Assembly (NCBI RefSeq): GCF_003751225.1
Contig: NZ_RJKE01000001.1
Coordinates: forward strand, 3,906,001-3,970,000
DNA: 64,000 bases
Direction of reading: 5' to 3'
From: Actinocorallia herbida
GTDB taxonomy: Bacteria; Actinomycetota; Actinomycetes; Streptosporangiales; Streptosporangiaceae
Program-made: the position numbers and the translations under genes
Shown: piece by piece, positions 17,061 to 26,223 of the stretch
How positions within the stretch are numbered: position 1 is the stretch's first letter
Layout of the letters: each line of letters opens with the position of its first letter
Notes under the pieces: model-generated
What the model was told of the DNA's origin: nothing
The model's database searches: none
The model's input: the letters and a program-made list of their open reading frames with translations, nothing else

Positions 17061-18023
17061 ATGAAGGGTTCGTTCGGCCGCCGGATCGGCGGGCGCGCCG
17101 CGGGGGCGCTGCTGACCGTCCTGGTCGCCTCGGTCGTCATCTACGGGGCGCTGCGCCTCGTGCCCGGCGATCCGGTGCTCACGCTGTCCGCCGGACGGCG
17201 GCTGACCCCTGACCAGATCGAGGCGCTGCGCGAGCGCCTCGGTCTGGACCGGGGGTTCGTCCAGGGCTACCTGGCCTGGGCGGGCGGCGCGCTCCGCCTC
17301 GACCTGGGCACCTCGCTCACCTACCGGACGGGCGTCTCCGCGCTCATAGGCGCCCGGCTGAAGGTGTCGGGGCTGTTGCTGGCCTACGCGGCGGTGCTGG
17401 CCGTCGTGCTCGGGTTCGGCGCGGCGCTCGCCGCGGCCGTCAAGGGCGGCGCGGTGAACCGGGCGGCGAGTGTCGCCGCGGCGGTCACCACGGCCACGCC
17501 CCCGTTCGTCGCGGCGATCATCCTGCTGTCGGCGTTCGCGGTCGGGTTCGGCTGGTTCCCGGCCACCGGCGCGGGCTCCGGCGCGCTGCCGGACCGGCTC
17601 TGGCACCTGACGCTGCCCGCGGTCGCGATGGCGCTCGCCGCCTTCGGCGTCCTGGCCAGGGTCGGGCACGCCGCGCTGGCCGAGGCGATGGGCCGCGACC
17701 ACGTGGAGGCGGCGATCGGCCGGGGCGTCGGCCGGGCCGCGGTGATCCGGCGGCATGTCGTCCGCAACGCGCTGCCCCCGCTGCTGACGGTCACCGGAGT
17801 GCTCGTCGCCGGACTCTTCGTCGGCACCGCCGTCGTGGAGAGCGCCTTCGGCCTCGACGGGGTCGGGTCGCTCCTCGTCGCCTCGGTCTCCCGCCGTGAC
17901 TTCCCCGTCGTGCAGGGCATCGCGCTCATCGCCGTAGTGCTCTTTGTCGCGGTGAACACGGCGGTGGACCTGCTGATCCCGCTCATCGACCCGCGAGTGA
18001 AGGAAGGCGGGGCCGAGTCATGA
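17061..18023 (+). CDS. ABC transporter permease (DppB/OppB-type)
   Basis: A 320-residue membrane protein with the typical DppB start (LRLVPGDPV), about six membrane segments and the cytoplasmic EAA-like loop (EAMGRDHVEAAIGRGVG) that docks the ATPase. The region ESAFGLDGVGSLLV is characteristic of the family. It begins one base after the binding-protein stop and overlaps the next gene by four bases, so translation is coupled. Confidence 0.93.
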   Translation: MKGSFGRRIGGRAAGALLTVLVASVVIYGALRLVPGDPVLTLSAGRRLTPDQIEALRERLGLDRGFVQGYLAWAGGALRLDLGTSLTYRTGVSALIGARLKVSGLLLAYAAVLAVVLGFGAALAAAVKGGAVNRAASVAAAVTTATPPFVAAIILLSAFAVGFGWFPATGAGSGALPDRLWHLTLPAVAMALAAFGVLARVGHAALAEAMGRDHVEAAIGRGVGRAAVIRRHVVRNALPPLLTVTGVLVAGLFVGTAVVESAFGLDGVGSLLVASVSRRDFPVVQGIALIAVVLFVAVNTAVDLLIPLIDPRVKEGGAES

Positions 18024-18889
18024 CGTTCTCGATCCCGGCGCTGCGCGCGCCGCGGTCCCGGCCGCGCGGGCGAGGGCGGCTCGTGGTGCGGTGCGCGCTG
18101 GCCCTTCTCGGGCTGGCGGCCGCCGCCGCGCTGCTCGCGCCCGTCCTCGCACCGCACTCCCCGGAAGCGACGAGCCTGTCGGCGTCCCTGGCCCCGCCCG
18201 GCACACCCGGGTACTGGCTGGGCGCGGACTCCACCGGACGCGACGTCCTGTCCCGGCTGCTTTACGGGGCGCGGCTCTCACTGCTCGCGCCGCTCGGTGT
18301 GGTGCTGCTGTCCGGGCTGCTCGGCACCGCGCTCGGGCTGTTCGCGGCACGCGCGGGCGGCTGGGCCGACGCCGTCGTGTCACGCTCGATGGACGTGGTG
18401 TTCGCGTTCCCGAGCCTGCTGCTGGCGATGCTGGTCGTGGCGGTCTTCGGGCCGGGACTGCTCGCGCCGATCTGCGCGCTCGCCGTCTCCTACACCCCGT
18501 TCATCGGCCGCATCGTGCGCGGCGCGGCCCTCCAGGAAGGCGCCAGGCCCTACGTGGAGGCCTACCGCGTCATGGGCTTCGGCGAACTCGCCGTCACCCT
18601 GCGGCACCTGCTGCCCAACATCGCACCTCTGCTCGCGGCGCAGAGCGCACTCGGCTTCGGCTACGCCCTGGTCGACCTGGCCTCCCTGTCCTATCTGGGC
18701 CTGGGCAGCAGGCCCCCCGACGCCGACTGGGGCTCGATGATCGACCAAGCGCGCGGCGCGATCCTCCAGGGCTCCCCCTGGAGCGCCATCGTCCCCGGCG
18801 TCGCCGTCCTGCTGACCGTCGTCAGTGTCAACGTGCTCGGCGAGCACATCAGCGCCTCGGTGGCGCGCCGCCGGGAGGTGCGCGGATGA
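18020..18889 (+). CDS. ABC transporter permease (DppC/OppC-type)
   Basis: A 289-residue permease with an N-terminal membrane span, the YWLGADSTGRDVLSRLLYGAR signature region typical of DppC, five further spans and an EAA loop (EAYRVMGFGELAVTLRHLLPN). It forms the channel with the preceding permease. ATGA overlaps at both ends show tight coupling. Confidence 0.93.
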   Translation: MTFSIPALRAPRSRPRGRGRLVVRCALALLGLAAAAALLAPVLAPHSPEATSLSASLAPPGTPGYWLGADSTGRDVLSRLLYGARLSLLAPLGVVLLSGLLGTALGLFAARAGGWADAVVSRSMDVVFAFPSLLLAMLVVAVFGPGLLAPICALAVSYTPFIGRIVRGAALQEGARPYVEAYRVMGFGELAVTLRHLLPNIAPLLAAQSALGFGYALVDLASLSYLGLGSRPPDADWGSMIDQARGAILQGSPWSAIVPGVAVLLTVVSVNVLGEHISASVARRREVRG

Positions 18890-19896
18890 GCTCCGGAAGC
18901 AACGGAAGACCCGGCACCGCGGGGAGCGCCGAGCCCGCCCGGGGAACCGGCGACGTGCTGCGGGTCTCCGGGCTGTCGCTGGACGTCGGGGGAGTGCCGC
19001 TGCTCGCGGACGTGTCCCTGCGGGTGGCACGGGGGGAGACCGTCGGGCTCGTGGGCGAGTCGGGGTCGGGGAAGTCCTTGACCGTGCGGGCCGCCCTCGG
19101 GCTGCTGCCGCGTGGTGCCCGTGCCTCGGGGTCCGTCGGGGTGGCGGGGACCGAGGTGCTCACCGCGCCGCCCCGGGTGCTGCGCGAGTTGCGCAGGACC
19201 CGCGTGTCGATGGTGTTCCAGGACCCGAGGGCGGCGCTCAACCCGGTGCGGCGGATCGGGGACTACCTCACCGAGGGGTTGCGGGCGCGGGGGGTTCCGG
19301 CGCGGGCGGCCGGGGCGCGCGCGATCGACCTGCTGGAGCGGGTCGGCATCCGCGACCCGCGCGGGGCGCTGCGCCGGTTCCCGCACGAGTTCTCCGGCGG
19401 GATGCTCCAGCGCGTCGTGATCGCCGGGGCGCTGGCGACCGAGCCCGCGCTGCTGCTGGCCGACGAGCCGACGACGGCGCTCGACGTCACCACCCAGGCC
19501 GAGGTCGTGGCGTTGCTGCGCGACCTGCGCGACGAGCATGGCACCGGCCTGGTGTTCGTCACCCATGACCTCGATCTGGCCGCCGCGATCTGCGACCGCG
19601 TCTACGTCATGTACGCGGGCCGGACCGTCGAGGAGGCGCCGGGCGCGGCCCTGTGCGGCACGCCCGGCCATCCCTACACGCGGGCGCTGCTGGAGGCGAG
19701 CCCGTCGGTGCGCGGTGAGCGTGCCGAGATCCGGGCCATCGCGGGCCGGCCGCGCGCGCTGGCCGAGGCCCCGTCGGGCTGCGCGTTCCGCGACCGCTGC
19801 CCGCGCGCGGCCGACGCCTGCGCCGCCGCCGTGCCCGAGGCCAGGTCACACGGCCTGTCCCTCGTCGCCTGCCTCGACCCGGAAGGAACACGATGA
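18886..19896 (+). CDS. ABC transporter ATPase (DppD-type)
   Basis: A 336-residue ATPase: Walker A GESGSGKS, Q-loop FQDPRAALNP, signature FSGGMLQR, Walker B LLLADEPTTALD, H-loop VTHDLDLA. The C-terminal tail carries the oligopeptide-transporter cysteines (GCAFRDRCPRAADAC), which in some family members bind an Fe-S cluster. The open frame continues far upstream, but ATG 18886 overlaps the permease stop (ATGA) and begins the domain. Confidence 0.93.
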   Translation: MSSGSNGRPGTAGSAEPARGTGDVLRVSGLSLDVGGVPLLADVSLRVARGETVGLVGESGSGKSLTVRAALGLLPRGARASGSVGVAGTEVLTAPPRVLRELRRTRVSMVFQDPRAALNPVRRIGDYLTEGLRARGVPARAAGARAIDLLERVGIRDPRGALRRFPHEFSGGMLQRVVIAGALATEPALLLADEPTTALDVTTQAEVVALLRDLRDEHGTGLVFVTHDLDLAAAICDRVYVMYAGRTVEEAPGAALCGTPGHPYTRALLEASPSVRGERAEIRAIAGRPRALAEAPSGCAFRDRCPRAADACAAAVPEARSHGLSLVACLDPEGTR

Positions 19897-20726
19897 CGGC
19901 GCCCGTGCTGCGCGTGACATCCCTGGTGAAGCGCTTCGGCGCCTTCACCGCAGTGGACGGGGTGGGCTTCGACCTGCCGCCCGGCCATGCCCTCGGCATC
20001 GTCGGCGAATCGGGCTCCGGCAAGACGACCACGGCCCGCATCCTCGCCGGGCTGGAGGCGCCCACCTCCGGAACCGTCGAGCTGGACGGCCGGGTCCTGG
20101 ACACCGGATCCCGCCGCGACCGGCTCCGACAGGCCCGCCACCTTCAGATGATCTTCCAGGACCCGTACGGCTCGTTCGACCCGCGCCTCACCATCGCCCG
20201 GTCGATCGCCGAACCGCTGCGGCTGCACGACCCCGGCGGTGACCACCGCGCCCGCGTCGCCGCACTGCTGGAGCAGGTCGGGCTGAGCGAGCGGCTGGGC
20301 GGCTCGCTGCCGCGCGAGCTTTCCGGCGGCCAGCGGCAGCGCGCCGCGATCGCCCGCGCGCTGGGCATCGCACCGCGCGTCCTCGTCCTCGACGAGGCGG
20401 TCGCCGCGCTCGACGTCTCCATCCAGGCCCAGATCCTCGGGCTGCTCGCCGACCTCCGGCGTGACACCGGCATCGCCTACGTCTTCGTGAGCCATGATCT
20501 CGCCGTCGTCCGGCATGTCACCGACACCGTGCTGGTCATGCGGCACGGCAGGGTGGTGGAGCGCGGGCCGACCGAGGACCTGCTGCGCGACCCTCGGCAC
20601 CCCTATACACGGCTGCTGCTCACGTCCCTTCCCGGCCCCGGCTGGGACCCCGACCGGGTCGCCCGCGACCGGCGCGCCCTCGACGCCGCCGACGCCACCA
20701 CTCGCACAGAAAAGACCGGACCGTGA
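19893..20726 (+). CDS. ABC transporter ATPase (DppF-type)
   Basis: A 277-residue ATPase with Walker A GESGSGKT, FQDPYGSFDPR, signature LSGGQRQR, Walker B VLDEAVAALD (Ala-Val instead of the usual Pro-Thr/Val) and H-loop VSHDLAVV. It pairs with the DppD-type ATPase to power import. It overlaps neighbours by four bases on both sides. Confidence 0.93.
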   Translation: MTAPVLRVTSLVKRFGAFTAVDGVGFDLPPGHALGIVGESGSGKTTTARILAGLEAPTSGTVELDGRVLDTGSRRDRLRQARHLQMIFQDPYGSFDPRLTIARSIAEPLRLHDPGGDHRARVAALLEQVGLSERLGGSLPRELSGGQRQRAAIARALGIAPRVLVLDEAVAALDVSIQAQILGLLADLRRDTGIAYVFVSHDLAVVRHVTDTVLVMRHGRVVERGPTEDLLRDPRHPYTRLLLTSLPGPGWDPDRVARDRRALDAADATTRTEKTGP

Positions 20727-22435
20727 ACTCACGCCATCCCGGGCAGTTCGCCCATCACTCCCATGGCCGCCGCCCGCCCGTCGCGCACAAGGCCGGCCCC
20801 GCGCCTGTGCCGGACGACGCCGAGCCCGTCTCCGTGCCGATGCGCGACGGAATCCGGCTCGCCGCCGACCTGTACCGGGTCCCCGGCGATCGGGCCCGTC
20901 CGGTCGTCCTCGTCCGGCTGCCGTACGACAAGGACGGCGTGTACTGCTTCATGCCGGAGATCGCGCGGTATTTCGGTGCGCGCGGCTACCACGCGGTGGT
21001 CCAGGACGTGCGGGGCAAGTACCGTTCCGAGGGCGCGACCGAGTTCGGCCTGCACGAACCGGACGACGGACACGACACCGTCGCCTGGATCGCCGCGCAA
21101 CCGTGGTGCGACGGGAACGTGGTGATGTGGGGTGACTCCTACTACGGCTACACCGCGCTCGCCGCCGCGGTCGGCGGGCATTCCGCGCTCCGGGCGATCG
21201 CGCCCCGGCTGACCGGCTCCCAGCTGTCCACGGTCCTCGACCGCGGCGACGGCACGCACGAGGTCGAGCAGACGGCACGCAAGGTCTATTTCGCCTCGCA
21301 CTATGTCGATCGGGACAGGTACGAGTGGGAGCCGGACTGGCGCGTCCGGCCGCTGCGTGCGGAGTTCGAGGCGTTCTATACCGAGATCGGGCGACGGTCG
21401 GTGAACTTCGACGCCGAGTTCGCCGGACCGTCCCGGTTCGTGCCGCCGCCGTTGAAGGCCCTGCTGGAGGCCCCGCCGATCCCCGTGCTCTACACGATCG
21501 GCTGGTTCGACAACTGCGCCCTCTGGTCCTGGCACGACGTGCGGGCGCTCGCCCGGCACCCCGGGTGGTCGGCCCGGCTGCACCTGCGCCTCGAGGCGAT
21601 CGACCACGAGAACCACCGCCTCGCGGACGCGCCGATCGGCCCGGAGCACGACCACACGGCGTCGTCCGAGGTGCTCGGCCGGATGCTGCCGCGCTACCTC
21701 GATCCGGCGCTGGCGTTCTTCGACGCGGTGCTCGGGGGGCGTCTCGCGGAGCTTCCGCGGGTCGACTACGAGGTGTGCCACGGGGAGTGGGCGACGGCCG
21801 GGGAGTGGCCTCCGGCATCCGCCGCGGGCTCGGCGTACCTGCTGACGGCTTCGGCGGGGCTCGTCGCGGAGTCCGGAGACGTCAGCGGGGAGGAGCACGA
21901 GCTGACGTGGACCTACGACCCGGCCGATCTCGTCCCCTCTCCGGGAGCCAACCCCTTCGCGGCGCTTCATGACCGGGCGGACCTGCGGGCGGTGGGGGAG
22001 CGCTCCGACGTGCTGCGGTTCACCGGCGAGGCCGTCGAGCGGGACACCGATCTGCTCGGTCCCGCAGCGCTGCACGTCGGGTTCTCCGCCCCGGCCGGGG
22101 CACACCTGCACGTCAGGCTGCTCGACCAGGGCCCCGACGGCGCCGCCCACCTCATCACCAACGGCCAGGTCAGGATCGCCGAGGCGGCCGACCGTACCGG
22201 GATCCGGGTCGACCTCCGCGACATCGCCTACCGCCTCAGGGCCGGGCACCGGCTGGTGCTCGATCTCACCAGCAGCGACTTCCCCGACCATGTGCCCGAG
22301 GCCCCGCCCGGCACCGACCCCTGGTCCGCTCTGCCGGGCGGCCCCTCACCGCGCACGGTCACCCTCGGCGGCCCGTCCCCGAGCCGTCTGGTGATCGGAG
22401 CGGCCCGCCCGGAATCCTCGAAGCGTCCGGGCTGA
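20723..22435 (+). CDS. CocE/NonD family alpha/beta hydrolase
   Basis: A 570-residue enzyme. The N-terminal alpha/beta-hydrolase domain has the nucleophile in GDSYYG, with candidate Asp in GWFDNC and His in EAIDHENH; the C-terminal half is the jelly-roll typical of X-Pro dipeptidyl peptidase / cocaine-esterase relatives. No signal peptide, so it should act on imported substrate. It starts with GTG overlapping the ATPase stop (GTGA) and so belongs to the importer operon: import, then hydrolysis of an acyl ester or amide. Confidence 0.9.
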   Translation: MNSRHPGQFAHHSHGRRPPVAHKAGPAPVPDDAEPVSVPMRDGIRLAADLYRVPGDRARPVVLVRLPYDKDGVYCFMPEIARYFGARGYHAVVQDVRGKYRSEGATEFGLHEPDDGHDTVAWIAAQPWCDGNVVMWGDSYYGYTALAAAVGGHSALRAIAPRLTGSQLSTVLDRGDGTHEVEQTARKVYFASHYVDRDRYEWEPDWRVRPLRAEFEAFYTEIGRRSVNFDAEFAGPSRFVPPPLKALLEAPPIPVLYTIGWFDNCALWSWHDVRALARHPGWSARLHLRLEAIDHENHRLADAPIGPEHDHTASSEVLGRMLPRYLDPALAFFDAVLGGRLAELPRVDYEVCHGEWATAGEWPPASAAGSAYLLTASAGLVAESGDVSGEEHELTWTYDPADLVPSPGANPFAALHDRADLRAVGERSDVLRFTGEAVERDTDLLGPAALHVGFSAPAGAHLHVRLLDQGPDGAAHLITNGQVRIAEAADRTGIRVDLRDIAYRLRAGHRLVLDLTSSDFPDHVPEAPPGTDPWSALPGGPSPRTVTLGGPSPSRLVIGAARPESSKRPG

Positions 22436-22443
22436 CCCTTTCC

Positions 22444-22473
22444 ACCGGCCGCACGGTTCCCGGTGCGGCCGGT
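22444..22473. terminator. 11-bp hairpin after the CocE-type gene
   Basis: Arms 22444-22454 and 22463-22473 are perfect reverse complements with an 8-base loop. It lies 8 bases after the hydrolase stop, between it and the DUF3237 gene, so it may terminate or attenuate. Confidence 0.65.
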
Positions 22474-22498
22474 CCGCCTTCTACCCCGAGGACTTGCC

Positions 22499-22963
22499 TT
22501 GTCCGAGCTTCCCGGCCTCACCTTCGCGTTCGAGATCCGCGCCGACCTCGCCCCCACCCTGCATGTCGGGCACGGCTCGGGCGAGCGCACCGAGTTCACC
22601 CCCATCACCGGCGGCACCGTGACCGGACCGCTGCTGCGCGGCACGGTCCTGCCCGGCGGCGGCGACTGGTCCGGCACCCGCGGAAGCGTCTGCGAGCTCG
22701 ACGCCCGCTACCTCCTGCGGGCCGAGGACGGCGCGGTCATCGACATCGCCAACCGCGGCTACCACCACGAGGACGACCCGGACGCCCCCGTCCAGCACGA
22801 CGGCGCCCTCCGGATCAGCGAACCCGGCGTCTACTACCGGACCTCGCCGGTCTTCCGCACCGACGCCCCCGCGCACCTGTGGCTCACCCGCACGGTCTTC
22901 GTCGGACTCGCCCGTGACGCAGGCGAGCACTCCGTCGCCATCCGCATGTACGCCCTGCGCTGA
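22499..22963 (+). CDS. DUF3237 family protein
   Basis: A 154-residue protein matching the DUF3237 pattern: LTFAFEIRADL near the start, TGPLLRGTVLPGGGDW, ISEPGVYYRTSPVF and a C-terminal LWLTRTVFVG. The family is a small beta-barrel with no confirmed activity. A TTG at 22499 follows GAGG by eight bases and starts the domain; the frame is open from 22463. It is probably the last gene of the importer operon and may handle the hydrolase product (inference). Confidence 0.82.
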   Translation: MSELPGLTFAFEIRADLAPTLHVGHGSGERTEFTPITGGTVTGPLLRGTVLPGGGDWSGTRGSVCELDARYLLRAEDGAVIDIANRGYHHEDDPDAPVQHDGALRISEPGVYYRTSPVFRTDAPAHLWLTRTVFVGLARDAGEHSVAIRMYALR

Positions 22964-22978
22964 GCCCGCTTCCGGAGG

Positions 22979-23398
22979 TCAGGAGGTGACGGCGGTCCGA
23001 GCGCGGTTGAGGTAGTCGCGGAACGCCTCGCGCTCGGTTCCCGTGAACCCTTTCAGCATCTGCTCCTCGAGCGCCGCGACCGGTTCGGCGTACTCGGCGA
23101 GGAAGCGGCGGCCGGCGTCGGTGAGGCCGAGGATGTGCCGTCTCCGGTTGGCCGGGTCGACGGACCTGCTGATGAGCCCCCGGCGCTCGATCGCCGCGAT
23201 GACGTCCGCCATGGACTGCGGCGTGACGAAGGAGTTCCGGGCGAGTTCGGCGCCGGACAGCCCGCTCCTGCGCTCCAGCACGGTGAGCGCCGTGTACTGG
23301 AGCGTGGTGAGCCCGGAGGGCCTGAGCAACTCGTCGAGCCGGGCCCGGGTGGCCAGTTCCACCTGCTTGATCGAGTACAGCAGGGACGGCTGCGGCAT
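22979..23398 (-). CDS. MarR-family regulator
   Basis: A 139-residue winged-helix protein (LDELLRPSGLTTLQYTAL, SGAELARNSFVTPQSM, the wing SVDPANRRRHILGLT). The ATG at 23398 has GGGAG five bases upstream and is preferred to the frame start at 23461. It is divergent from the crotonase operon with matching CAGG-N3-CCTG operators between, so it probably represses both units until an acyl-CoA or aromatic ligand binds, as CouR-type MarR proteins do. Confidence 0.9.
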   Translation of the reverse strand: MPQPSLLYSIKQVELATRARLDELLRPSGLTTLQYTALTVLERRSGLSGAELARNSFVTPQSMADVIAAIERRGLISRSVDPANRRRHILGLTDAGRRFLAEYAEPVAALEEQMLKGFTGTEREAFRDYLNRARTAVTS

Positions 23399-23421
23399 GC
23401 CCACTCCCGTTCGCGATCTCT

Positions 23422-23432
23422 CAGGAACCCTG
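23422..23432. promoter_or_regulatory. MarR operator copy 1 (CAGG-AAC-CCTG)
   Basis: Inverted repeat 24 bases upstream of the MarR start; the same core as the longer site at 23497, which suggests that one protein binds both. Confidence 0.55.
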
Positions 23433-23496
23433 TCGAAAACAGCATATCGGGGCCTTGCCATCGGCCCGGATGCCCGGCATTATCAGGAATCTTGTT

Positions 23497-23511
23497 ATCA
23501 GGAAACCTGAT
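23497..23511. promoter_or_regulatory. MarR operator copy 2 (ATCAGG-AAA-CCTGAT)
   Basis: Perfect 6+6 inverted repeat, 17 bases upstream of the crotonase TTG start, with a further half-site TATCAGGAA at 23481. Placement would block transcription of the catabolic operon. Confidence 0.65.
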
Positions 23512-23527
23512 GATTTTGGAGGAGATC

Positions 23528-24292
23528 TTGCCCCCCTTGGCAGTGGAGACGCGCGGTAGCGTCGCCGTGCTGCGGCTGAGCCGCCCGGCGAAGCGGAACG
23601 CGCTGGACACCGCGACGATCCTGGAGCTCGAGCGGTTCTTCGCGGTGCCCCCCGAAGGCGTCGGCGCGATCGTGCTCGCCGCCGAAGGCGCGCACTTCTG
23701 CGCGGGCCTCGACCTGTCGGACCTCACCGAGCGGTCCACCTGGGAGTCCGTGCTGCACTCCCGGATGTGGCACCGGGCGTTCGACCGGATCGAGAACGGC
23801 ACGCTGCCCGTCGTCGCGGCCCTGCACGGCGCGGTGATCGGCGGCGGGCTCGAACTCGCGGCCGCCGCGCACATCCGGGTCGCCGAGGAGTCGGCGTACT
23901 ACGCGCTGCCGGAAGGGCAGCGCGGCCTGTTCGTCGGCGGCGGCGGCTCGGTGCGGGTGCCGCGGTTGATCGGCGCCCACCGGATGACCGACCTGATGCT
24001 CACCGGACGGGTCTACGACGCCGTCGAAGGCCAGGCGGCAGGCCTGTCCCACTATCTCGTCGGCCCGGGTGAGGCTCTGGACAAAGCGGTCGAACTAGCC
24101 GAGCGGATCGCCGGGAACGCCCCCGTCTCGAACTTCGCGGTGCTGAGCGCGCTTCCGCGGATCGCCGAAGCCGATCCGCGGCAGGGCTATCTGCTGGAGT
24201 CGCTGATGTCCGCCGTCGCGGCGGGCGGCGAGGACGCGCAGCAGCGGATGCGCGCGTTCCTGGAAGGCCGGGCCGGAAAGGTGACGCGATGA
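23528..24292 (+). CDS. Enoyl-CoA hydratase/isomerase (crotonase)
   Basis: A 254-residue crotonase with the oxyanion-hole segments AEGAHFCAGLDL and GAVIGGGLELAAAAH. It should hydrate or isomerise an enoyl-CoA. A TTG at 23528 lies five bases after GGAGG; an ATG at 23510 overlaps the operator and lacks a ribosome site. It overlaps the ligase gene by four bases. First gene of a four-gene CoA-linked operon. Confidence 0.9.
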   Translation: MPPLAVETRGSVAVLRLSRPAKRNALDTATILELERFFAVPPEGVGAIVLAAEGAHFCAGLDLSDLTERSTWESVLHSRMWHRAFDRIENGTLPVVAALHGAVIGGGLELAAAAHIRVAEESAYYALPEGQRGLFVGGGGSVRVPRLIGAHRMTDLMLTGRVYDAVEGQAAGLSHYLVGPGEALDKAVELAERIAGNAPVSNFAVLSALPRIAEADPRQGYLLESLMSAVAAGGEDAQQRMRAFLEGRAGKVTR

Positions 24293-26223
24293 CCGAGCCG
24301 CTGACGACCCCGCGGGACCCGAGCGCGAGCCGCATCGGGCAGTACGCCGCCTGGCTCGAAGCCGAACGCGGCCTGGAGTTTGCCGACTACCCGGCTCTGC
24401 ATCACTGGTCCGTCACCGATCTCGACGGGTTCTGGTCGTCGATCTGGGAGTACTGCGGCGTCCGCGCGCACAACCCGCCCGCGCGGGTGCTGGAGAGCCG
24501 CGCTATGCCGGGCGCCCGGTGGTTCCCCGGAGCGACGCTGAACTACGCCGAGCACGCGCTGGGGCTGCCCCAGGACGCCGACGACGTCGCGATCGTGGCC
24601 CGATCGCAGACCCGTCCCGGCGTCGAGCTGACCTTCGGCGAGCTGCGCGAGCAGGTCGCGCGGGCCCGGGCCGGGCTGCGCCGGCTCGGCGTCGGGAAGG
24701 GCGACCGGGTCGTCGCCTATCTGCCGAACATCCCCGAGACCATCGTGGCGTTCCTGGCGACGGCGAGCCTCGGCGCGGTGTTCGCGTCGTGTGCGCCGGA
24801 GTTCGGCGTCCGGAGCGTCATCGACAGGTTCGGGCAGCTCGCACCCAAGGTGCTGCTCGCGATCGGCGGCTACCGGTACGGCACCCGCGACGTGGACCGT
24901 ACGGCCGAGGTCGCGGAGCTGCGGGCGGCCCTGCCCGACCTCGCCCACACGGTCGGAGTCCCCTATGGGCCCTTCACCGTCGCGGACGCGGTGGGCTGGG
25001 ACGATCTGCTGGCGGAGCCCGGCGCGGAGGGGTTCGACCCGGTTCCGTTCGACCATCCGCTGTTCGTGCTGTTCACCTCGGGGACGACGGGGCTGCCGAA
25101 GGCGATCGTGCACGGGCACGGCGGCGTCCTCCTGGAGCATCTGAAGAACCACACGCTGAGCTGGGATCTGGGTCCCGGCGACCGGATGCTGTGGTTCAGC
25201 ACGACCGCGTGGATGCTGTGGAACGCGCTGGTCTCGGCGCTGACCGTGCGCGCCTCGCTGGTGCTGATCGACGGCGACCCGGCCTTCCCCGACCTGCGCG
25301 AGCAGTGGAGGCTGGCCGAGGAGACCGGCGCCACGCTGATGGGGACGAGCCCCGGCTACCTGATGGCCTGCCGCAAGGCGGGGATCAGCCCCGGGGAGGA
25401 GTTCGCGCTGCCCCGGCTGCGCCAGCTCGGCGCGGCGGGCAGCCCGCTGGCGGCCGAGGGCTACCACTGGGTGCACGCGCAGTTCGGCGACCGGGTGCTG
25501 CTGAACGTCGGTTCCGGCGGCACCGACGTGTGCACGGGCATCCTGCAGGGCTCGCCGTGGCAGCCGGTGTGGGCGGGGGAGATCTCCGGGCCGTGCCTGG
25601 GGGTCGCGGCGCAGGCGTTCGATCCGGAGGGGAACCCGGTCGTCGGGGCGCTCGGCGAACTCGTGATCACCGAGCCGATGCCGTCGATGCCGGTCGGGTT
25701 CTGGGGGGACCAGGACGGGAGCCGCTACCGGGCCGCCTATTTCGCTGTCTATCCCGGGATCTGGCGGCATGGGGACTGGGTGCGCTTCGCCGAGGACGGG
25801 CGCTGCGTCGTCGCCGGGAGGTCGGACGCCACCCTGAACCGGGGCGGCGTGCGGCTGGGCACGGCGGACTTCTACGCGGTCGCGGAGGAGCTGCCCGAGG
25901 TCGTCGACAGCCTGGTCGTCCATCTGGAGGACGCCGAGGGCGGGCCGGGCGAGCTCGTGCTGTTCGTGCAGACCGACGGGACGGACCTCGACGACGCCTT
26001 GCGGGCCCGGCTGAAGACCGCCCTGCGCACCGAGCTTTCGCCCCGCCATGTGCCGGATCGGATCGAGCGCGTCACCGCGATTCCGCGCAGCCGGACGGGC
26101 AAGAAGCTCGAAGTGCCCGCGAAGCGCATCCTGCTCGGCGCGCGCCCCGAGGACGTCGCCAGCCGTGACGTGCTCGCCGATCCGGCGTCGCTGGACGTCT
26201 TCACCACCTGGAGGCGGGCATGA
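24289..26223 (+). CDS. Acetoacetate-CoA ligase-like acyl-CoA synthetase
   Basis: A 644-residue adenylating enzyme of the acetoacetyl-CoA synthetase type: N-terminal LHHWSVTDLDGFWSSIWEY, ATP loop LFTSGTTGLPKAI, the WMLWN motif, and a C-terminal SRTGKKLEVP with the catalytic Lys. It activates an acid with ATP and CoA. The family name does not fix the substrate; in this operon it may prime a beta-keto, hydroxy or enoic acid. It overlaps both neighbours by four bases. Confidence 0.9.
   Translation: MTEPLTTPRDPSASRIGQYAAWLEAERGLEFADYPALHHWSVTDLDGFWSSIWEYCGVRAHNPPARVLESRAMPGARWFPGATLNYAEHALGLPQDADDVAIVARSQTRPGVELTFGELREQVARARAGLRRLGVGKGDRVVAYLPNIPETIVAFLATASLGAVFASCAPEFGVRSVIDRFGQLAPKVLLAIGGYRYGTRDVDRTAEVAELRAALPDLAHTVGVPYGPFTVADAVGWDDLLAEPGAEGFDPVPFDHPLFVLFTSGTTGLPKAIVHGHGGVLLEHLKNHTLSWDLGPGDRMLWFSTTAWMLWNALVSALTVRASLVLIDGDPAFPDLREQWRLAEETGATLMGTSPGYLMACRKAGISPGEEFALPRLRQLGAAGSPLAAEGYHWVHAQFGDRVLLNVGSGGTDVCTGILQGSPWQPVWAGEISGPCLGVAAQAFDPEGNPVVGALGELVITEPMPSMPVGFWGDQDGSRYRAAYFAVYPGIWRHGDWVRFAEDGRCVVAGRSDATLNRGGVRLGTADFYAVAEELPEVVDSLVVHLEDAEGGPGELVLFVQTDGTDLDDALRARLKTALRTELSPRHVPDRIERVTAIPRSRTGKKLEVPAKRILLGARPEDVASRDVLADPASLDVFTTWRRA

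Noticed and set aside
24187-26049. A 620-codon minus-strand frame
   Set aside because: Complement of the CoA ligase gene; composition is typical shadow coding.
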